6,743 nucleotides of DNA from an uncultured Mucispirillum sp. Lineage in GTDB: Bacteria; Chrysiogenota; Deferribacteres; Deferribacterales; Mucispirillaceae. The stretch's first letter is position 1. Each line of letters starts with the position of its first letter. The notes beneath the pieces are model-generated. The model worked only from the letters and a program-made list of their open reading frames with translations, ran no database searches and was not told where the DNA came from. The stretch spans positions 1-6,743 of the forward strand of contig CALADT010000132.1 in NCBI GenBank assembly GCA_937890655.1. The letters run 5' to 3'. Below are positions 5,670 through 6,743 of this stretch, one piece after another. The position numbers and the translations under genes were made by a program.

Positions 5670-6062
5670 ATGGCTGATAAATTGTTTCTTGAACTTGTTT
5701 CACCTGAAAAATTACTTGTATCATCAGATGTAGATAATGTGTTTGCTGCTGGGGAAGGTGGTGCTTTTGGTTTATATCCGGACCATTCTCCTTTTTGCAC
5801 AGCTTTAGTGCCTTGTGTATTAAGCTATGCAATAGGTCAAGAAACATATAAGGTTGTAGTATCTCGTGGTTTTCTTGAAGTAGCAGAAAATAAAGTAAAC
5901 GTATTAACTGATAAAGCTATATTTTCAAAAGATATAGATACAGCAAAAGTTCAGACTGTATATGAAAAATTACAGGAAGAATTAAAAGGCGAAATATCAG
6001 ATGATGAACGTTTAGAATTAGAAACTGAACTTAAATTCTATGAATTAGCTTTAAGTTTATAA
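5670..6062 (+). CDS. atpC: F1Fo ATP synthase subunit epsilon
   Basis: Epsilon binds gamma and the c-ring in the central stalk and can inhibit ATP hydrolysis. The 130-residue protein has the N-terminal beta-sandwich (about 1-85), with AGEGGAFGLYPDHSP (27-41) standing for the family's G-x-x-G-x-x-G-V-L-P-G-H-A-P motif. The helical C-terminal domain (about 87-130) is present, so it is not a truncated form. Two cysteines, C43 and C49, lie in this motif region; C49 replaces the glycine usual in P-G-V/M. The ATP-binding motif I/L-D-x-x-R-A described in Bacillus-type epsilon reads I-D-T-A-K-V here, so that mode of ATP sensing is doubtful. The ribosome binding site AAGGA (5657-5661) lies inside the end of atpD, 8 bases before the ATG, so translation is likely coupled to beta. 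It is the last gene before the terminator. Confidence 0.96.
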   Translation: MADKLFLELVSPEKLLVSSDVDNVFAAGEGGAFGLYPDHSPFCTALVPCVLSYAIGQETYKVVVSRGFLEVAENKVNVLTDKAIFSKDIDTAKVQTVYEKLQEELKGEISDDERLELETELKFYELALSL

Positions 6063-6090
6063 TAATTAAATTAATAATTATTGCATAAAT

Positions 6091-6117
6091 AAGCAGGTGT
6101 AAAAACCTGCTTTTTTT
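6091..6117 (+). terminator. Rho-independent terminator of the atp operon
   Basis: AAGCAGGT (6091-6098) pairs with ACCTGCTT (6105-6112) to give an 8-bp stem with a 6-base loop, followed directly by an uninterrupted T-run (6111-6117, whose first two bases also close the stem). The stem is strikingly GC-rich for this neighbourhood. It begins 28 bases after the atpC stop codon. Confidence 0.92.
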
Positions 6118-6743
6118 ATGTAAAAATAGTAAAATATTATAATTTTTTAAAATTGATAATAATTGATTAATACAAAATAATTTCATACAAAAAATTATGC
6201 AAAATATATTATAAAAAGTAAATGTAAAAAATTTTTAGAGTTTTCATGCTCGTATTGATATGACATTTATGTTAGAAAATGTTTTTTTAATTTTAAGATT
6301 AATTAGTAAAATATAATAATGTTTAAAAACATATTTATTATAAATATATTATAAAAACAAAGCCTATAAAGATAAATTAAAATAAAGGAAATTATAAATA
6401 TTGTATGTAAATAAATATAATTTAAAGTTTAGTAATCCATTAAATTTATGACTATTTATTAATGTATTATTTTAAGATTTTTTGGAATATATCATTAGCT
6501 ATTAAAAATATTGAATTTAAATAAAACTTATATTTAATAGATACCATATTTTAGTGTAATAGAAAATTATAAAAAACGAGTATTATATAATATGTAAATT
6601 TGATATAGGCTCTATTGTAATATTAGTGTACATCCTTAAGGAACAAGTAAGTAAAATAATATTATAAAAAACATTAAACAAGGAGTATATATTATTTAAT
6701 ATATACTCATTTTCTTTTATAATAATATATCTAGTAAATTATT
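6118..6743. other. Gene-free, extremely AT-rich region downstream of the operon
   Basis: This stretch has no reading frame of useful length on either strand and stop codons are frequent in all frames. It is mostly runs of A and T with a few mixed patches, around 6241-6275 and 6601-6650. I recognise no tRNA, rRNA, riboswitch, insertion sequence end or CRISPR repeat. A 16-base string, AAATATATTATAAAAA, occurs twice (6202-6217 and 6342-6357), and its last 12 bases recur at 6659-6670. In DNA this skewed that may be chance. The only clear structure is the hairpin at 6683-6708. It may be a spacer, a decayed gene, or a regulatory region of a gene beyond the window. Confidence 0.7.
6683..6708. terminator. 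AT-rich perfect hairpin, possible terminator
   Basis: GAGTATATATT (6683-6693) pairs perfectly with AATATATACTC (6698-6708), an 11-bp stem with a 4-base loop. On the + strand it is followed by ATTTTCTTTT (6709-6718), a broken T-run as in weak intrinsic terminators. On the - strand the downstream sequence is also fairly T-rich. Only three stem pairs are G-C, so it is weaker than the operon terminator. It could end a transcript arriving from right of the window on the - strand, or an unannotated small RNA on the + strand. Confidence 0.4.

Noticed and set aside
6260..6316. 18-codon frame in the downstream AT-rich region
   Set aside because: There is no ribosome binding site, the composition matches its surroundings, and such short frames are common by chance.
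6600..6630. Promoter-like TTGATA at 6600-6605
   Set aside because: No acceptable -10 hexamer occurs at 16-18 bases, and near-matches are expected in DNA this AT-rich.
6118..6743. Replication origin, suggested by AT-richness next to an atp operon
   Set aside because: No DnaA-box-like TTATNCACA motifs were seen on either strand, and no dnaA, dnaN or partition gene is nearby.

Overview
The window holds one operon on the + strand that encodes most of an F1Fo ATP synthase, in the order b' (atpF'), b (atpF), delta (atpH), alpha (atpA), gamma (atpG), beta (atpD), epsilon (atpC). There are no other convincing protein-coding genes. The DNA is very AT-rich, above all outside the genes. A separate b' gene, a b subunit with a signal-peptide-like N-terminus, and the absence of atpI/atpB/atpE directly upstream fit bacteria with a split atp operon, such as Deferribacterota or Geobacter-like lineages. 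The low GC makes a host-associated Deferribacterota such as Mucispirillum a reasonable guess, but that is inference from gene content and composition only.

Layout. Bases 1-243 are an AT-rich leader with a strong sigma70-type promoter (137-165) and a stem-loop (207-235) in the 5' untranslated region. The b', b and delta genes follow almost without gaps (259-1791). After 56 bases comes atpA (1848-3356), then a 63-base gap containing a perfect 8-bp hairpin. Next are the gamma region (3420-4246), atpD (4261-5664) and atpC (5670-6062). An intrinsic terminator at 6091-6117 closes the operon. The last 626 bases are gene-free, extremely AT-rich DNA with a second, AT-dominated hairpin at 6683-6708.

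How the genes work together. Alpha and beta form the catalytic hexamer, with all expected nucleotide-binding and catalytic residues present. Gamma and epsilon form the central stalk, and delta plus the b/b' dimer form the peripheral stalk. The membrane subunits a and c, needed for proton or sodium translocation, must be encoded elsewhere.

The one real anomaly is atpG. Its reading frame stops at 4079, while the conserved C-terminal helix continues in another frame up to 4246. About 9 conserved residues are missing at the join, so this looks like a deletion of roughly 34 bases, not a single-base indel. The missing length is estimated from family length, and the deletion must be 1 modulo 3. It is either a real recent lesion, an assembly collapse, or, less likely, a split gamma subunit. 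Apart from this the region is an ordinary housekeeping operon, and I see no evidence of an undescribed system.
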